64,000 nt of DNA. Origin: Albibacterium bauzanense (GTDB lineage Bacteria > Bacteroidota > Bacteroidia > Sphingobacteriales > Sphingobacteriaceae). The notes under the pieces are model-generated. The model was given only the letters and a program-made list of their open reading frames with translations. It was not told where the DNA came from and did no database searches. Location: NCBI RefSeq assembly GCF_004339765.1, contig NZ_SMGO01000001.1:186001-250000 (forward strand), given 5' to 3'. Positions 1 to 8,971 of this stretch are shown here, in pieces. The position numbers and the translations under genes are program-made. The number at the start of each line of letters is the position of its first letter. The stretch's first letter is position 1.

Positions 1-763
1 TAAATTTACATGGAGCTCAGACATTAACTTAAGTATCAATAAAAACAAGGTAACCAGTTTAGGAAGCAGTACAGAATCATTAGATTTCGGCGGAATTTAC
101 GAACGTACTTCTGTTATTAAAATTGAACCAGGTCGTCCGTTAGGATCCTTCTACGGTTATGTTTTCGAAGGTGTTAATCCTGAAACAGGTGATGCAGTTT
201 ATAAAGATATCGACGGTGTTGATGGAATTACTCCAGATGATCGTACTTATATCGGTTCTGCCCAACCAAAATTCACTTATGGATTCAACAACACATTAAC
301 TTACAACAACTGGGGATTATCTTTATTCTTCCAGGGTGTACAAGGAAATGATATGTTCAATGCTTCACGCATTGATTTAGAAAGCATGAACGATTCAAAA
401 AATCAATCTTCAGCAGTATTAGACCGTTGGAAAAAACCAGGTGATATAACCAATATTCCAGGAGCTAAACTTAGCAATACAGACAACACGCTTACAAGCA
501 GTCGTTTTGTGGAAAATGGTTCTTACTTGCGTCTTAAAACAGCAACCCTGTCTTATAATTTCGGAGATTCATTCTTAGCTAAAACAAAACTTAGCAAGTT
601 TATGGTGTATGCCACCGGATACAATTTATTAACAGTTACAAACTATACAGGTTTTGATCCGGAAGTTAACCAGTACGGTGCAAACGGTCCTTCTATGGGT
701 GTAGATTATGGAACTTATCCACAGTCGCGTACCTTCATGATTGGTATTAATGTTGGATTTTAA
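1..763 (+). CDS. SusC/RagA TonB-linked outer-membrane transporter, C-terminal part (truncated by window edge)
   Basis: The reading frame is open from base 2, with no start in the window, and stops at 761-763. About 253 residues of the C-terminal beta-barrel of a SusC-type TonB-dependent transporter are visible. It has typical SusC tail features: an RPLGSFYGY segment, a DGVDGITPDD calcium-loop-like segment, the 'YIGSAQPKFTYG' family signature and a final aromatic strand ending in GF. SusC forms the outer-membrane pore that imports glycans captured by its SusD lid. The susD gene follows after 11 bases, so the two are surely one operon. The plug and TonB box lie outside the window. Confidence 0.93.
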   Translation, partial: KFTWSSDINLSINKNKVTSLGSSTESLDFGGIYERTSVIKIEPGRPLGSFYGYVFEGVNPETGDAVYKDIDGVDGITPDDRTYIGSAQPKFTYGFNNTLTYNNWGLSLFFQGVQGNDMFNASRIDLESMNDSKNQSSAVLDRWKKPGDITNIPGAKLSNTDNTLTSSRFVENGSYLRLKTATLSYNFGDSFLAKTKLSKFMVYATGYNLLTVTNYTGFDPEVNQYGANGPSMGVDYGTYPQSRTFMIGINVGF

Positions 764-774
764 ATCTTAAGAAA

Positions 775-2187
775 ATGAAAATTAAATTAAATAATTATAT
801 AGGAATGGCGGCAGTGCTTTTATTAAGCTTGCAGGCCTGTAAAAAGGATTTTCTCGATAAACAACCCATTACACAAGTAACTCCTGATAAGGCTTTTTCA
901 GATGCAGAGGCAGCTGAAAAGTTAATCCAAGGTGTGTATGACGGTATGTATATAGATTATTTTATCTGGGATTATATGACCAATGGCGATGTTACATCTG
1001 ATAATGCTTATGCAGGTGGTGATAACTCAGCCAACTTTCAAATAAACGATTTTACCACAAACTCTACCAATGGTAACCTCGGACGTGACTGGTCAGGTTT
1101 ATATACTACCATTAAAAATGCTAACCTGGTACTTGATAACGTGCCTAATATTGAAGATCCGGCATTGGACGAAGGTAATCGCCGTAATCAAATTTTAGCA
1201 GAAGCAAGAGCTATCAGAGCTTACAGTTACTTTCATTTGGTTCGTTTGTGGGGGCCAGTTCCACTTGTTGTAAAGGTGCCTGCTAATATCAATGAAATGC
1301 AGCCAGCAAGAGCATCGGTTGATGAAGTATATGCACAAATCATTGAAGATCTTGATTTTGCAGTTGCCAATGCCCGTACCTCTGCACCTAATAAAGGCTT
1401 TATTACACAAGGTGTTGCTCATGCAATTTTAGCACAAGTATATGCTGCATTACCAACCCCTAACTGGGCTAAAGTTTTAGAAGAAACCAATGCAACTATA
1501 GCTAGCGGATATTCTTTATTCGGAAGCTATGATGGATTATTTCAAATGGCAAATGAGAACAACTCTGAGTCTATCTGGGAAATGCAATACGATGGATGGA
1601 GTGGTGCTCATGGAAACTGGATGCCTAGCGTTATTGTTGGTAGCGGTTGGAAAAAATTCAACACGCCTTCCGTAGACCTGGTAAAAGCTTTTGATAGTGA
1701 GGGCGATGATATTCGTAAAAACTCGTCTATCAAATTTATAGATGCCAGTACAGAAGCATGGTCAGATTCTTATTGGTCAAAGGATAGCTATCCATTTATC
1801 AATAAATACCGTTATGACGATAAAAACAATGCTTATTTTATTCGTTTAGCAGAAATTATCCTTCTAAAAGCTGAAGCTCTAAACGAGCTAAGTGCTACCG
1901 GATGGTTACAAGCAAAACCATTGGTTGATCAAATCCGTGGCCGTGTAAATTTATTAGGAACTACTGCTATTACTCAAGCAAGCATGCGCGCTGCTATTTT
2001 AAAAGAACGCAGACTTGAATTGGCTTTCGAAGGATACCGCTGGTTTGATTTACTTCGTACTAAAACTGCCGTAACAACTATGAATGCTGAGACAGATGCT
2101 GACGGTAAAAAGCTACATTCAATTACTGAAGCTGATTTATTGTGGCCAATACCGCAAGCAGAAGTTGACAGAAACCCTAATCTATAA
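775..2187 (+). CDS. SusD/RagB family nutrient-binding outer-membrane lipoprotein
   Basis: This 470-residue protein begins with a lipoprotein signal (hydrophobic run, then LQAC with Cys22), followed by the 'KKDFLDKQP' start that is nearly universal in SusD proteins. The helical SusD body follows, with a C-terminal 'RRLELAFEGYRWFDLLR' segment and the 'LWPIPQAEVDRNPNL' end, both family hallmarks. SusD sits on the cell surface as a lid over SusC and binds the glycan. Length is normal for the family (about 450-550). Its genetic partners are the SusC directly upstream and the GH30 enzyme directly downstream. The glycan cannot be told from this protein alone. Confidence 0.96.
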   Translation: MKIKLNNYIGMAAVLLLSLQACKKDFLDKQPITQVTPDKAFSDAEAAEKLIQGVYDGMYIDYFIWDYMTNGDVTSDNAYAGGDNSANFQINDFTTNSTNGNLGRDWSGLYTTIKNANLVLDNVPNIEDPALDEGNRRNQILAEARAIRAYSYFHLVRLWGPVPLVVKVPANINEMQPARASVDEVYAQIIEDLDFAVANARTSAPNKGFITQGVAHAILAQVYAALPTPNWAKVLEETNATIASGYSLFGSYDGLFQMANENNSESIWEMQYDGWSGAHGNWMPSVIVGSGWKKFNTPSVDLVKAFDSEGDDIRKNSSIKFIDASTEAWSDSYWSKDSYPFINKYRYDDKNNAYFIRLAEIILLKAEALNELSATGWLQAKPLVDQIRGRVNLLGTTAITQASMRAAILKERRLELAFEGYRWFDLLRTKTAVTTMNAETDADGKKLHSITEADLLWPIPQAEVDRNPNL

Positions 2188-2202
2188 TCTTTAATTTTGG
2201 AC

Positions 2203-3636
2203 ATGAAAATTGCTATAAAAGGAATCATCTTTGCTGCTGTTATTCTCACGTTTGCAGGCTGCAAAAATACCAGTGAGAATAATGGTCCAAACGAAGAACC
2301 TATAAATTCAGAAGTTAGCCTATGGCTAACTTCTGCTAATGAAACAACCTTATTAGAGAAGCAAAATGTTGCTTTAAACTTTGCACCAGCCGCACCGGGA
2401 GGTACTATCATCGAAATCAATGATAATCAGAAATATCAAGTAATTGATGGATTTGGCTTTACCCTAAGTGGCGGAAGTGCAGAACTTATCAATGCCCTTC
2501 AAACTCCTGAACGTGAACAGCTTATTCAAGAATTGTTCTCTCGCAAGGATGATGCTATTGGTATTAACTACCTGCGTGTCAGTGTTGGAGCATCCGATCT
2601 TTCATCAGAACTCTTTACATATGATGAAGTTCCAAAAGGATCAACCGATGTAAAACTTGAACAATTTAGCATCGAAAAAGAAAAGAAAGATCTGATCCCT
2701 GTGCTGAAAATGATATTGACTGTCAATCCGGATATCCAAATCATGGCATCGCCCTGGACAGCACCCACCTGGATGAAAGACAATGAATCATACATAGGAG
2801 GGAGCCTAAAACCAGAATACTATCAGGCATATGCCGATTATTTGGTTAAGTATATCAAAGCTATGGAAGCTGAAGGTATTAAAATTGATGCATTAACTCC
2901 ACAAAATGAGCCTTTACATCCCGGTAATAATCCAAGCATGTATATGGAAGCAAGCGATCAGGCAGAATTTATTAAAACTGCACTGGGGCCAACCTTCCAA
3001 ACAGCTGGTATAAAAACCAAGATTGTAATTTATGATCATAATGCTGATCGTCCAGATTATCCTATATCTATTCTGAATGATCCGGATGCTAAAAAGTATA
3101 TTGATGGTTCTGCTTTTCATTTATATGGCGGAAGCATTGATGCTTTAAGTGAAGTACATAATGCACATCCTGATAAGAATATCTATTTCACAGAACAATG
3201 GGTAGGTGGGCCACAAAACTTTGGTGGCGAACTACAGTGGCATGTTGAAAACTTAATTGTTGGTGCTATCCGTAATTGGAGCAAGACCGTTCTAGAATGG
3301 AACCTTGCTGCCGATAAAGATTATAATCCACATACAGATCAAGGCGGTTGTACAAATTGCTTAGGTGCCCTTACCATAGATGGGCAAAATGTATCCCGTA
3401 ATGTTGCTTATTATATCATCGGGCATGCTTCTAAGTTTGTTCCAACTGGTTCTCAACGAATAGAATCAGGTATTGTAGCAGGATTACCGAATGTTGCATT
3501 TATTACTCCTGAAGGTAAAAAAGTTTTAATCGTACTTAATACTACGAAAGAAAGAAAAAGCTTCTTTATTCAAGACACGGAAAAAGCTGTAAATACCTCT
3601 CTAGCTGCAGGATCGGTTGCTACCTTTGTTTGGTAG
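2203..3636 (+). CDS. Glycoside hydrolase family 30 lipoprotein (glucosylceramidase / beta-1,6-glucanase type)
   Basis: I place the start at ATG 2203 rather than the in-frame TTG at 2197, because the ATG gives a clean lipoprotein signal (hydrophobic run ending FAGC). The catalytic domain starts with the GH30 motif 'DGFGFTLSGGSA'. It carries 'TPQNEPLHP', where Glu near residue 236 is the expected acid/base, and 'YFTEQWVGG', where Glu near residue 331 is the expected nucleophile. A C-terminal beta domain follows. GH30 members of this kind cleave beta-glucosides, often beta-1,6-glucan. As a lipoprotein encoded 15 bases after susD, it probably acts at the cell surface or in the periplasm on the glycan bound by the SusCD pair. 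The exact substrate is inference. Confidence 0.92.
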   Translation: MKIAIKGIIFAAVILTFAGCKNTSENNGPNEEPINSEVSLWLTSANETTLLEKQNVALNFAPAAPGGTIIEINDNQKYQVIDGFGFTLSGGSAELINALQTPEREQLIQELFSRKDDAIGINYLRVSVGASDLSSELFTYDEVPKGSTDVKLEQFSIEKEKKDLIPVLKMILTVNPDIQIMASPWTAPTWMKDNESYIGGSLKPEYYQAYADYLVKYIKAMEAEGIKIDALTPQNEPLHPGNNPSMYMEASDQAEFIKTALGPTFQTAGIKTKIVIYDHNADRPDYPISILNDPDAKKYIDGSAFHLYGGSIDALSEVHNAHPDKNIYFTEQWVGGPQNFGGELQWHVENLIVGAIRNWSKTVLEWNLAADKDYNPHTDQGGCTNCLGALTIDGQNVSRNVAYYIIGHASKFVPTGSQRIESGIVAGLPNVAFITPEGKKVLIVLNTTKERKSFFIQDTEKAVNTSLAAGSVATFVW

Positions 3637-3651
3637 GAATATATTATAAAT

Positions 3652-3702
3652 CAATAAACAAAGAATGCTTAAGCTAATCGCTTAAGCATTCTTTGTTTAT
3701 TG
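3652..3702. terminator. Bidirectional hairpin terminator with a 23-bp perfect stem
   Basis: Bases 3652-3674 pair perfectly with 3680-3702 around a five-base loop (TAATC). The arms hold A-rich and T-rich tracts in both directions, so the structure can end transcription from the GH30 gene on the plus strand and from the beta-helix gene on the minus strand. The minus-strand stop codon at 3697-3699 lies inside the right arm. Confidence 0.85.
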
Positions 3703-5271
3703 TATAGTTTTTAGCGGTTTGTCATTTCCTGCCCATCGACTCAAATCTGTCCAGATCGAACTGTTTAATTGCTTTGCAGTAACTATGTCTCTTACCTTAG
3801 CTTCACCAATTCTTTCGGTTAGCTGTTCTATAAATAAACTTCTTGGTTCTACCGGGTGACCTATACTAGCTGTATAGGAATCACCGGCTACAGTTCCAAC
3901 ACCTCCAACAAGCCAATTAACAGCTCCTGGAGGATTCTCAATCTTAAATGATATGGCAGCTTTGCAGTTCCAGAACATATTAAAAGCTCCCGACCATCCA
4001 TGGCCACTTCCTCCAGACTCTCTATTTCTTGCTGCAATTACTCCACCATATATATTGTCATAGAGAGTTCCTGTAGCCCAACGATGATGAGGTCCTATTT
4101 CGTGAATTGAGGTAGCAGCATAGCCATCTAAAAACACATTTGGGCCGGAAACCCGAGCTGCTGTCACAAAATCATGTCTCCCTCTGTCTGAAAAACACCG
4201 TTGAAATAAATTACCTGTACCGGAAATAACATGAAAGGCATATCTTCGATCTCCAACAGCTAGTGATTTTGGTTCAAGCATGGCACAATCCTGTATGGTA
4301 TTAAAATCAGAATTTCCATAAAGACCTACGGTACTATATGCATAATACATGCTTGTTACGTTCCTTACCCAACAGTCTTGTACTCCTATTAAATGAATTG
4401 CACTCCAAATGTGAAGTTCATCTTCATCACTGGTATAGCTTGATTCCATCCTTAGGTTTTCAACTCCTGAATTAGATATTCGTTTTGGATAAGATACCTT
4501 AACAATCTTACCTCCACCTTCTATAGCTTTTATTTGATCATCCATCGGGATATTTAGATATATTGTATTCCCTTGAATATTAGAGATTACCCGAGTATGT
4601 TCAATTTGATATTGATCAGTTGTCCACCCAAACTGTCGCATACTTAACTCATCTATCCAACTATCATTGGTAGTTTTAATAACCGAAATAGTATCACCTA
4701 CCGAAAACCCAGGATTTTTATCAATTTCAAATGAAGTAGCAGCTACTTTTACAAAGTCGGTTTTTATCAACGCTGCACGACTGTAATCATAATCTACTTG
4801 AGTAGATCCCTGTATGACTAATGAAGACAGGGCTTTTCGTTTCGATACCTGCGCTGATATTACTTTACTACCTGCCCTAGTATCAATAACTACAGTTCCG
4901 TTATATCCTTGTCCTTCTCCACGAAGCACAACTCCACTTGCTTTGATTCTGAGGGTATTATTAATTTGATAAGTTCCTGCTTTTAATAATATAGCACCCC
5001 TAAAACCATTAACCAATGGCATATTTGACAACACATCAATTGCATTCTGAATGTTTACAAAGTCTTTTCCTTCTTTAGGAAACAGTGTTATCACTTCCTT
5101 TACAAAAGGAATAGGAGACTCACTTTGTTTATATCCGGCATAAGAGAAATCCGGGATATTCTCTTTTTTATATTCGATATGTACAATGGGTTCAGGTTCT
5201 AACTGGTCTTTTTTACACGAAAATAAGCATAAGAGTAGACCAACTATAATTAGTTTCCGAAGTTTTAACAT
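3697..5271 (-). CDS. Right-handed beta-helix (pectate-lyase-like) lipoprotein
   Basis: This 524-residue protein has a short lipoprotein signal (hydrophobic run then FSCKK). A segment starting 'FPKEGKDFVNIQNAIDVLS' resembles the N-terminal cap of pectate-lyase-type beta-helices. Later come 'LLKAGTYQI', 'GVVLRGEGQ' and repeated short beta turns rich in Asn and Gly. The middle has His/Arg-rich loops (RGRHDFVTAARVSG, HEIGPHHRWATG) that could form an active site. Proteins of this type bind or cleave acidic polysaccharides, but I recognise no specific lyase family. It is transcribed away from the exopolysaccharide operon from overlapping divergent promoters and converges on the GH30 gene. A role in degrading or remodelling the neighbouring polymer is possible but unproven. 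Confidence 0.7.
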   Translation of the reverse strand: MLKLRKLIIVGLLLCLFSCKKDQLEPEPIVHIEYKKENIPDFSYAGYKQSESPIPFVKEVITLFPKEGKDFVNIQNAIDVLSNMPLVNGFRGAILLKAGTYQINNTLRIKASGVVLRGEGQGYNGTVVIDTRAGSKVISAQVSKRKALSSLVIQGSTQVDYDYSRAALIKTDFVKVAATSFEIDKNPGFSVGDTISVIKTTNDSWIDELSMRQFGWTTDQYQIEHTRVISNIQGNTIYLNIPMDDQIKAIEGGGKIVKVSYPKRISNSGVENLRMESSYTSDEDELHIWSAIHLIGVQDCWVRNVTSMYYAYSTVGLYGNSDFNTIQDCAMLEPKSLAVGDRRYAFHVISGTGNLFQRCFSDRGRHDFVTAARVSGPNVFLDGYAATSIHEIGPHHRWATGTLYDNIYGGVIAARNRESGGSGHGWSGAFNMFWNCKAAISFKIENPPGAVNWLVGGVGTVAGDSYTASIGHPVEPRSLFIEQLTERIGEAKVRDIVTAKQLNSSIWTDLSRWAGNDKPLKTIQ

Positions 5272-5287
5272 GAAAAATTAGTAAAGG

Positions 5288-5319
5288 TTTGTTTTAAGCA
5301 TCGTAAAGATATACTTTTG
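5288..5319 (+). promoter_or_regulatory. Bacteroidota-type promoter for the exopolysaccharide operon
   Basis: TTTG at 5288-5291 and TACTTTTG at 5312-5319, separated by exactly 20 bases, match the Bacteroidota primary sigma consensus (TTTG-N19 to N21-TAnnTTTG). Transcription would start near 5325, about 20 bases before the ATG at 5347. It is the only strong promoter seen before the long plus-strand gene run. Confidence 0.65.
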
Positions 5320-5335
5320 TTGCTATTCTTGCAAA
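5304..5335 (-). promoter_or_regulatory. Probable divergent promoter for the beta-helix lipoprotein gene
   Basis: On the minus strand TTTG (plus 5332-5335) is followed after exactly 20 bases by TATCTTTA (plus 5304-5311), a 7 of 8 match to TAnnTTTG. It overlaps the plus-strand promoter, so the two polymerase sites should exclude each other. The leader to the ATG at 5271 would be about 25 bases. Confidence 0.5.
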
Positions 5336-5346
5336 TATGAAAGATT

Positions 5347-5856
5347 ATGCTTAAAAAATCTAGTTTTAGATATTATGTGATTGTTATTTTATTAATATAC
5401 GTACCTATAAATCATAGTTTAGCGCAAATTCGCTATTCTGCAAATGCTGAATATCTCATACCATTGGGAGATTTAAAGAATAATTATACTTCTGGAGTAA
5501 ATGCAGGCTTAGGTGTTAAGTATATATTTAATAGACAGTATGATATAACTTTTAATACAGGGTATACCTATGTGCAAGGTAAAAGTGTTGAAGACGATTA
5601 TTTTATTTATAGTGTGCGGCCAATTGCCGGAGTACCATTAGGATTAGGCTTTCGCTTTAAGCCAGATAATTTGTTTTTCATTCAAGCTTCTGGAGGGCCA
5701 GTAATTGTTATGAAACCAGCAAGTGATTTTGGATGGCATTATTCTGGCGGTGCAGGAATCCATTATAAGATGCTTGAAGCCCAAATCAGATTAATGCAAT
5801 GGAATAAACCTGAAATTGCTAACTTCGCGGGATTTCAATTATCATTTGTATTTTGA
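5347..5856 (+). CDS. Small outer-membrane beta-barrel protein
   Basis: The 169-residue protein has an N-terminal signal segment (hydrophobic run, then a likely cleavage after SLAQ). Alternating beta strands follow, ending in aromatic FQLSFVF, the usual C-terminal signature of an outer-membrane barrel. It resembles the generic porin-like OmpA/OmpW-sized 'outer membrane beta-barrel' proteins of Bacteroidota. It is the first gene after the main promoter and is followed after 22 bases by a glycosyltransferase, so it is probably made together with the polysaccharide genes. No specific function can be read from the sequence. Confidence 0.7.
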   Translation: MLKKSSFRYYVIVILLIYVPINHSLAQIRYSANAEYLIPLGDLKNNYTSGVNAGLGVKYIFNRQYDITFNTGYTYVQGKSVEDDYFIYSVRPIAGVPLGLGFRFKPDNLFFIQASGGPVIVMKPASDFGWHYSGGAGIHYKMLEAQIRLMQWNKPEIANFAGFQLSFVF

Positions 5857-5878
5857 AAACCTAAGTGAATAAGCATAC

Positions 5879-6766
5879 ATGTTTCAAGTATCAGTAATAA
5901 TACCTGTTTATAATGCTGTAAATTTTATTGAAAAAGCTGTTGAATCTGTTGTTCATCAGCATGGAGTAGGAGAAGTAATCTTAATAGACGATGCTTATCC
6001 AGATGGTGCTTTAGAGATTTGCAAAGAGCTCGAAAGTAAATATGAACAGGTGAAATTGCTTCAACATCCAAATGCAGAGAACAGAGGTGCTGGTGCTAGT
6101 CGCAATCTAGGTATTCAAAATGCTCAGTTTGAATACATCGCTTTCTTAGACGCAGATGATTATTATTTAGCTGATAGATTCAGTATTACAGAGCAAAAAT
6201 TTAAAGAAAACCTGAAAGCTGACGGTGTTTATGAACCGGTTGGTACAAAATACGAAAATGATCAAGCTAGATTAGGTTTTTGTAATTGGAAGAAGATAAC
6301 ATTAGCTATGTCTGATAAATATCTTACCTATCCGTCAATAGAATCAGAGGGGTATGTGTTTTTTGAAAATTTAATAGCTGGATTATCCTCATACCCTCAT
6401 TTGAATGGTATTACATTAAAAAAATCCATATTTAATAAAACTGGATATTTCGACACTTCCTTAAAACTTCATCAAGATACTGAGTTAATAATTCGTTTAA
6501 CTTATTTAGGTTATTTCATTCCGGGAGATTCCAAGCATGTTGTAGCTATCAGGTTTGTTCATTCAGAAAATAGAATAGCACATTTAAATTACAAATCTCG
6601 GTATCAGTTAACACAAAAACTTTTAAATTGGAGTATTAGTAATAACATTCCAGAGAAATATATTAAAATAATAAAGAAAAAAAACATCCTTGCTAAAACA
6701 CACTATTTGTTCAATTCAAATAATATTTTAGTAAGATTTATATGTAGTATCCTTTATCGTATATAA
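5879..6766 (+). CDS. Family 2 glycosyltransferase
   Basis: This 295-residue cytoplasmic protein opens with the GT-A signature 'VSVIIPVYNA' and contains 'EVILIDDAYPDG' and the metal-binding 'FLDADDYY' (DXD motif). These are typical of inverting GT2 enzymes that add a sugar from a nucleotide donor to a growing lipid-linked repeat unit. There is no transmembrane anchor. The stop codon is immediately followed by the start of the next glycosyltransferase, so the two are translationally close. Donor and acceptor sugars cannot be deduced. Confidence 0.9.
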   Translation: MFQVSVIIPVYNAVNFIEKAVESVVHQHGVGEVILIDDAYPDGALEICKELESKYEQVKLLQHPNAENRGAGASRNLGIQNAQFEYIAFLDADDYYLADRFSITEQKFKENLKADGVYEPVGTKYENDQARLGFCNWKKITLAMSDKYLTYPSIESEGYVFFENLIAGLSSYPHLNGITLKKSIFNKTGYFDTSLKLHQDTELIIRLTYLGYFIPGDSKHVVAIRFVHSENRIAHLNYKSRYQLTQKLLNWSISNNIPEKYIKIIKKKNILAKTHYLFNSNNILVRFICSILYRI

Positions 6767-7891
6767 ATGAAAATAGTATATGTAGCGCAATCATTTGTAC
6801 CTTCTAGAAGAGCGAATAGCATCCATGTAATGAATATATGTTCTGCGCTAGCCAAAATGGGACATGAGGTCACTATTTTATTACCAAAGATGGAAAATGA
6901 TGAAGATCAATCTAAAATATTTGAATTTTATGGATTGGAACCGGACTTCAAAATTGAAAAACTTTTCTTTCCAACATTTAAAGGCAAAACAGTTTATTTT
7001 TCTTTGGCTATTTATCGAGCTTTAAATCGAATCCAACCAGATTATGTGGTTGGACGTTTTTTAAACGGTTGCTTCATCTCATCTTTAATGGGAATTCCCA
7101 CAACTTTTGATTCACATGGCCCCATCTGGGAGAACGGTCGATTAACAACATGGCTTTTTAAGAAAATGCTGAACCTAACAGCATTTAAGAAAATAACTCT
7201 GAACTCAAATGCACTGAAAGAAATATATCTAAAATCAGGTATATTCAAAGGATCGCGGTTTGATACAAAGAACTTAGTAGTAGCTCATAATGGAGCGAAT
7301 ATCTATGATTTAAATGAAAAGGTAATTTTACTAGGCAGGCAGGATAAACTAAAAGTAGGGTATTTTGGGCATTTATATGCGGGCAGGGGAATAGAAATTA
7401 TTTTAGAACTGGCAAAAAGAATTCCGGAAATTGATTTTTATATTACTGGTGGTGAAGATAAAGATATTGAGTATTGGAAAAGTAAAGTTCAGTATGAGAA
7501 TCTTCATTTTCTGGGTTATGTTCCATTTGCAAATGTTTATAAGTATCGTAATTCATGCGATATTCTTTTAGCTCCCTACCAAAAAATAGTTTCTCCTGGT
7601 GAAATAACAGGAGATCAAGGTCCTTATATGAATCCTATAAAGTATCTTGAATATATGAGCAGCAAGAAAGCTATTGTAGCCTCTGATCTACCATCTACAA
7701 GAGAAGTTTTAAATGAAAAAAATGCTATTTTAGTAGAATATAATAATGTTGATCAATGGGAGAGTGCTATAAGTACGTTAATCAAAAGTCCTGATTTAAG
7801 TCATCAGTTAGCTGAAAGGGCCTATCAAGATTTTGAAAAACAATTTACATGGAAAATACGTGCAGAACGATTGATTGAAGGAGCAATATAG
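6767..7891 (+). CDS. Family 4 glycosyltransferase
   Basis: The 374-residue protein has the GT-B layout. The N-terminal Rossmann half starts 'MKIVYVAQSFVPSRRANS', and the C-terminal half has 'KVGYFGHLYAGRG' and the family 4 EX7E-type region around 'YMNPIKYLEYMSSKKAIVASD'. It is a retaining GT acting in the cytoplasm on the lipid-linked oligosaccharide. It starts directly after the preceding GT2 stop and is followed by the wzz-like gene. Substrate specificity is unknown. Confidence 0.9.
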   Translation: MKIVYVAQSFVPSRRANSIHVMNICSALAKMGHEVTILLPKMENDEDQSKIFEFYGLEPDFKIEKLFFPTFKGKTVYFSLAIYRALNRIQPDYVVGRFLNGCFISSLMGIPTTFDSHGPIWENGRLTTWLFKKMLNLTAFKKITLNSNALKEIYLKSGIFKGSRFDTKNLVVAHNGANIYDLNEKVILLGRQDKLKVGYFGHLYAGRGIEIILELAKRIPEIDFYITGGEDKDIEYWKSKVQYENLHFLGYVPFANVYKYRNSCDILLAPYQKIVSPGEITGDQGPYMNPIKYLEYMSSKKAIVASDLPSTREVLNEKNAILVEYNNVDQWESAISTLIKSPDLSHQLAERAYQDFEKQFTWKIRAERLIEGAI

Positions 7892-7910
7892 TATTAGATT
7901 AATAAAGACT

Positions 7911-8969
7911 ATGGAGAGAATATCTTTTAAAGAACTAACCGAACAAATCCTCAGAGGAAAATATTTATTCATTGCTTGTATGGTAGTATCTCTATTAATA
8001 GGTTTTTTTGTATATATGATTAAACCTAAAGAATACGCAAGTTCAATTGAGTTCCTCATCTCTAATAATGAGGAACAATCGAATGCTTCCCGTTTAGGTT
8101 CTTTAGCCTCTTTAGCAGGCATTAGTAGCAATTCATCTGCAGGTATACCTGTGTCGGCTTATGAGTTTATTCTATCAAGTACTAATTTTTTATCCGATGT
8201 TGTTGCAGAGAAGATCGTATTTGAAGGAGACACCATTTTTATATCCAATTATCTTACACAAAGAATGGTACTTGGTTTTAAGAATCAATTAAAAACATTA
8301 TCCGATGATGATAATTTAAAAGTAGTTTATAAGAATGTCATTGATTCAAATAATGCTTCAAAAATATCCAGGCTTTCTCCCGGAACATTGCCAGTATTGA
8401 TATTGAGTGGGGAAATTTCGCAAGCTGTAGGTATATTGAGAGGAAGTATTGTGTTTAGCAATGAAGCTCCCAAACCGATTCTCCTTACTGTAAAACTTCA
8501 AGACCCTGAAGCAAGTGCAAAAGTAGCAAAAGTAGTTCTCCAAAAACTAGAGGAATATATTAATCTATACAGTAAAGAAAACAAGATCGATAATACAGAT
8601 TTTCTTGAACAGGAAGTAGAAAAATCGAAACAAGAGCTTTATCAGCTACAGAATGCACTTGCAGCTGCTCAAGATAGAAATATCAATGCAAATAAAGCCA
8701 TTGCTAATTTAGAAATTGAGAGGTTAAATCTAAGATATTCTCAGGCTCGAAGCACTTATTCCGGACTTTTGGCACAGTTAGATAATTCAAAGATCCAAGT
8801 CGAAAACCAACGTCCTTTATTTATAATTATCGAAGCTCCGATACAGCTTAATGAGCTTTCTCCATCTGAACCACGTTTGGTAAATTATATAATATTATCA
8901 ATCATACTTGGTGTGTTTGTATCTTTAACTTTAATTTTTGCTAAAAGTTTTTTTGAAAGGAACCTATAA
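7911..8969 (+). CDS. wzz: Wzz-type polysaccharide chain-length determinant (co-polymerase)
   Basis: I use ATG 7911; an in-frame TTG at 7875 would overlap the previous gene. The protein (about 352 residues) has a transmembrane segment near residues 20-40 and a periplasmic domain with a long Gln/Ala-rich coiled coil (about 215-290). A second transmembrane segment at the C-terminus is preceded by the Pro-rich 'PSEPRLVNY' stretch typical of Wzz/PCP proteins. It has no C-terminal kinase domain, so it is the PCP-1 type that sets chain length with Wzy. The next gene, 2 bases downstream, is the predicted Wzy, which supports the call. Confidence 0.85.
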   Translation: MERISFKELTEQILRGKYLFIACMVVSLLIGFFVYMIKPKEYASSIEFLISNNEEQSNASRLGSLASLAGISSNSSAGIPVSAYEFILSSTNFLSDVVAEKIVFEGDTIFISNYLTQRMVLGFKNQLKTLSDDDNLKVVYKNVIDSNNASKISRLSPGTLPVLILSGEISQAVGILRGSIVFSNEAPKPILLTVKLQDPEASAKVAKVVLQKLEEYINLYSKENKIDNTDFLEQEVEKSKQELYQLQNALAAAQDRNINANKAIANLEIERLNLRYSQARSTYSGLLAQLDNSKIQVENQRPLFIIIEAPIQLNELSPSEPRLVNYIILSIILGVFVSLTLIFAKSFFERNL

Positions 8970-8971
8970 GA

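Noticed and set aside
2197-2202. TTG start for the GH30 gene
   Set aside because: ATG 2203 gives a normal lipoprotein signal and sits well after the susD stop.
3900-5200. A specific polysaccharide lyase family for the beta-helix lipoprotein
   Set aside because: The fold pattern is clear, but no diagnostic catalytic motif of a named lyase family could be seen.
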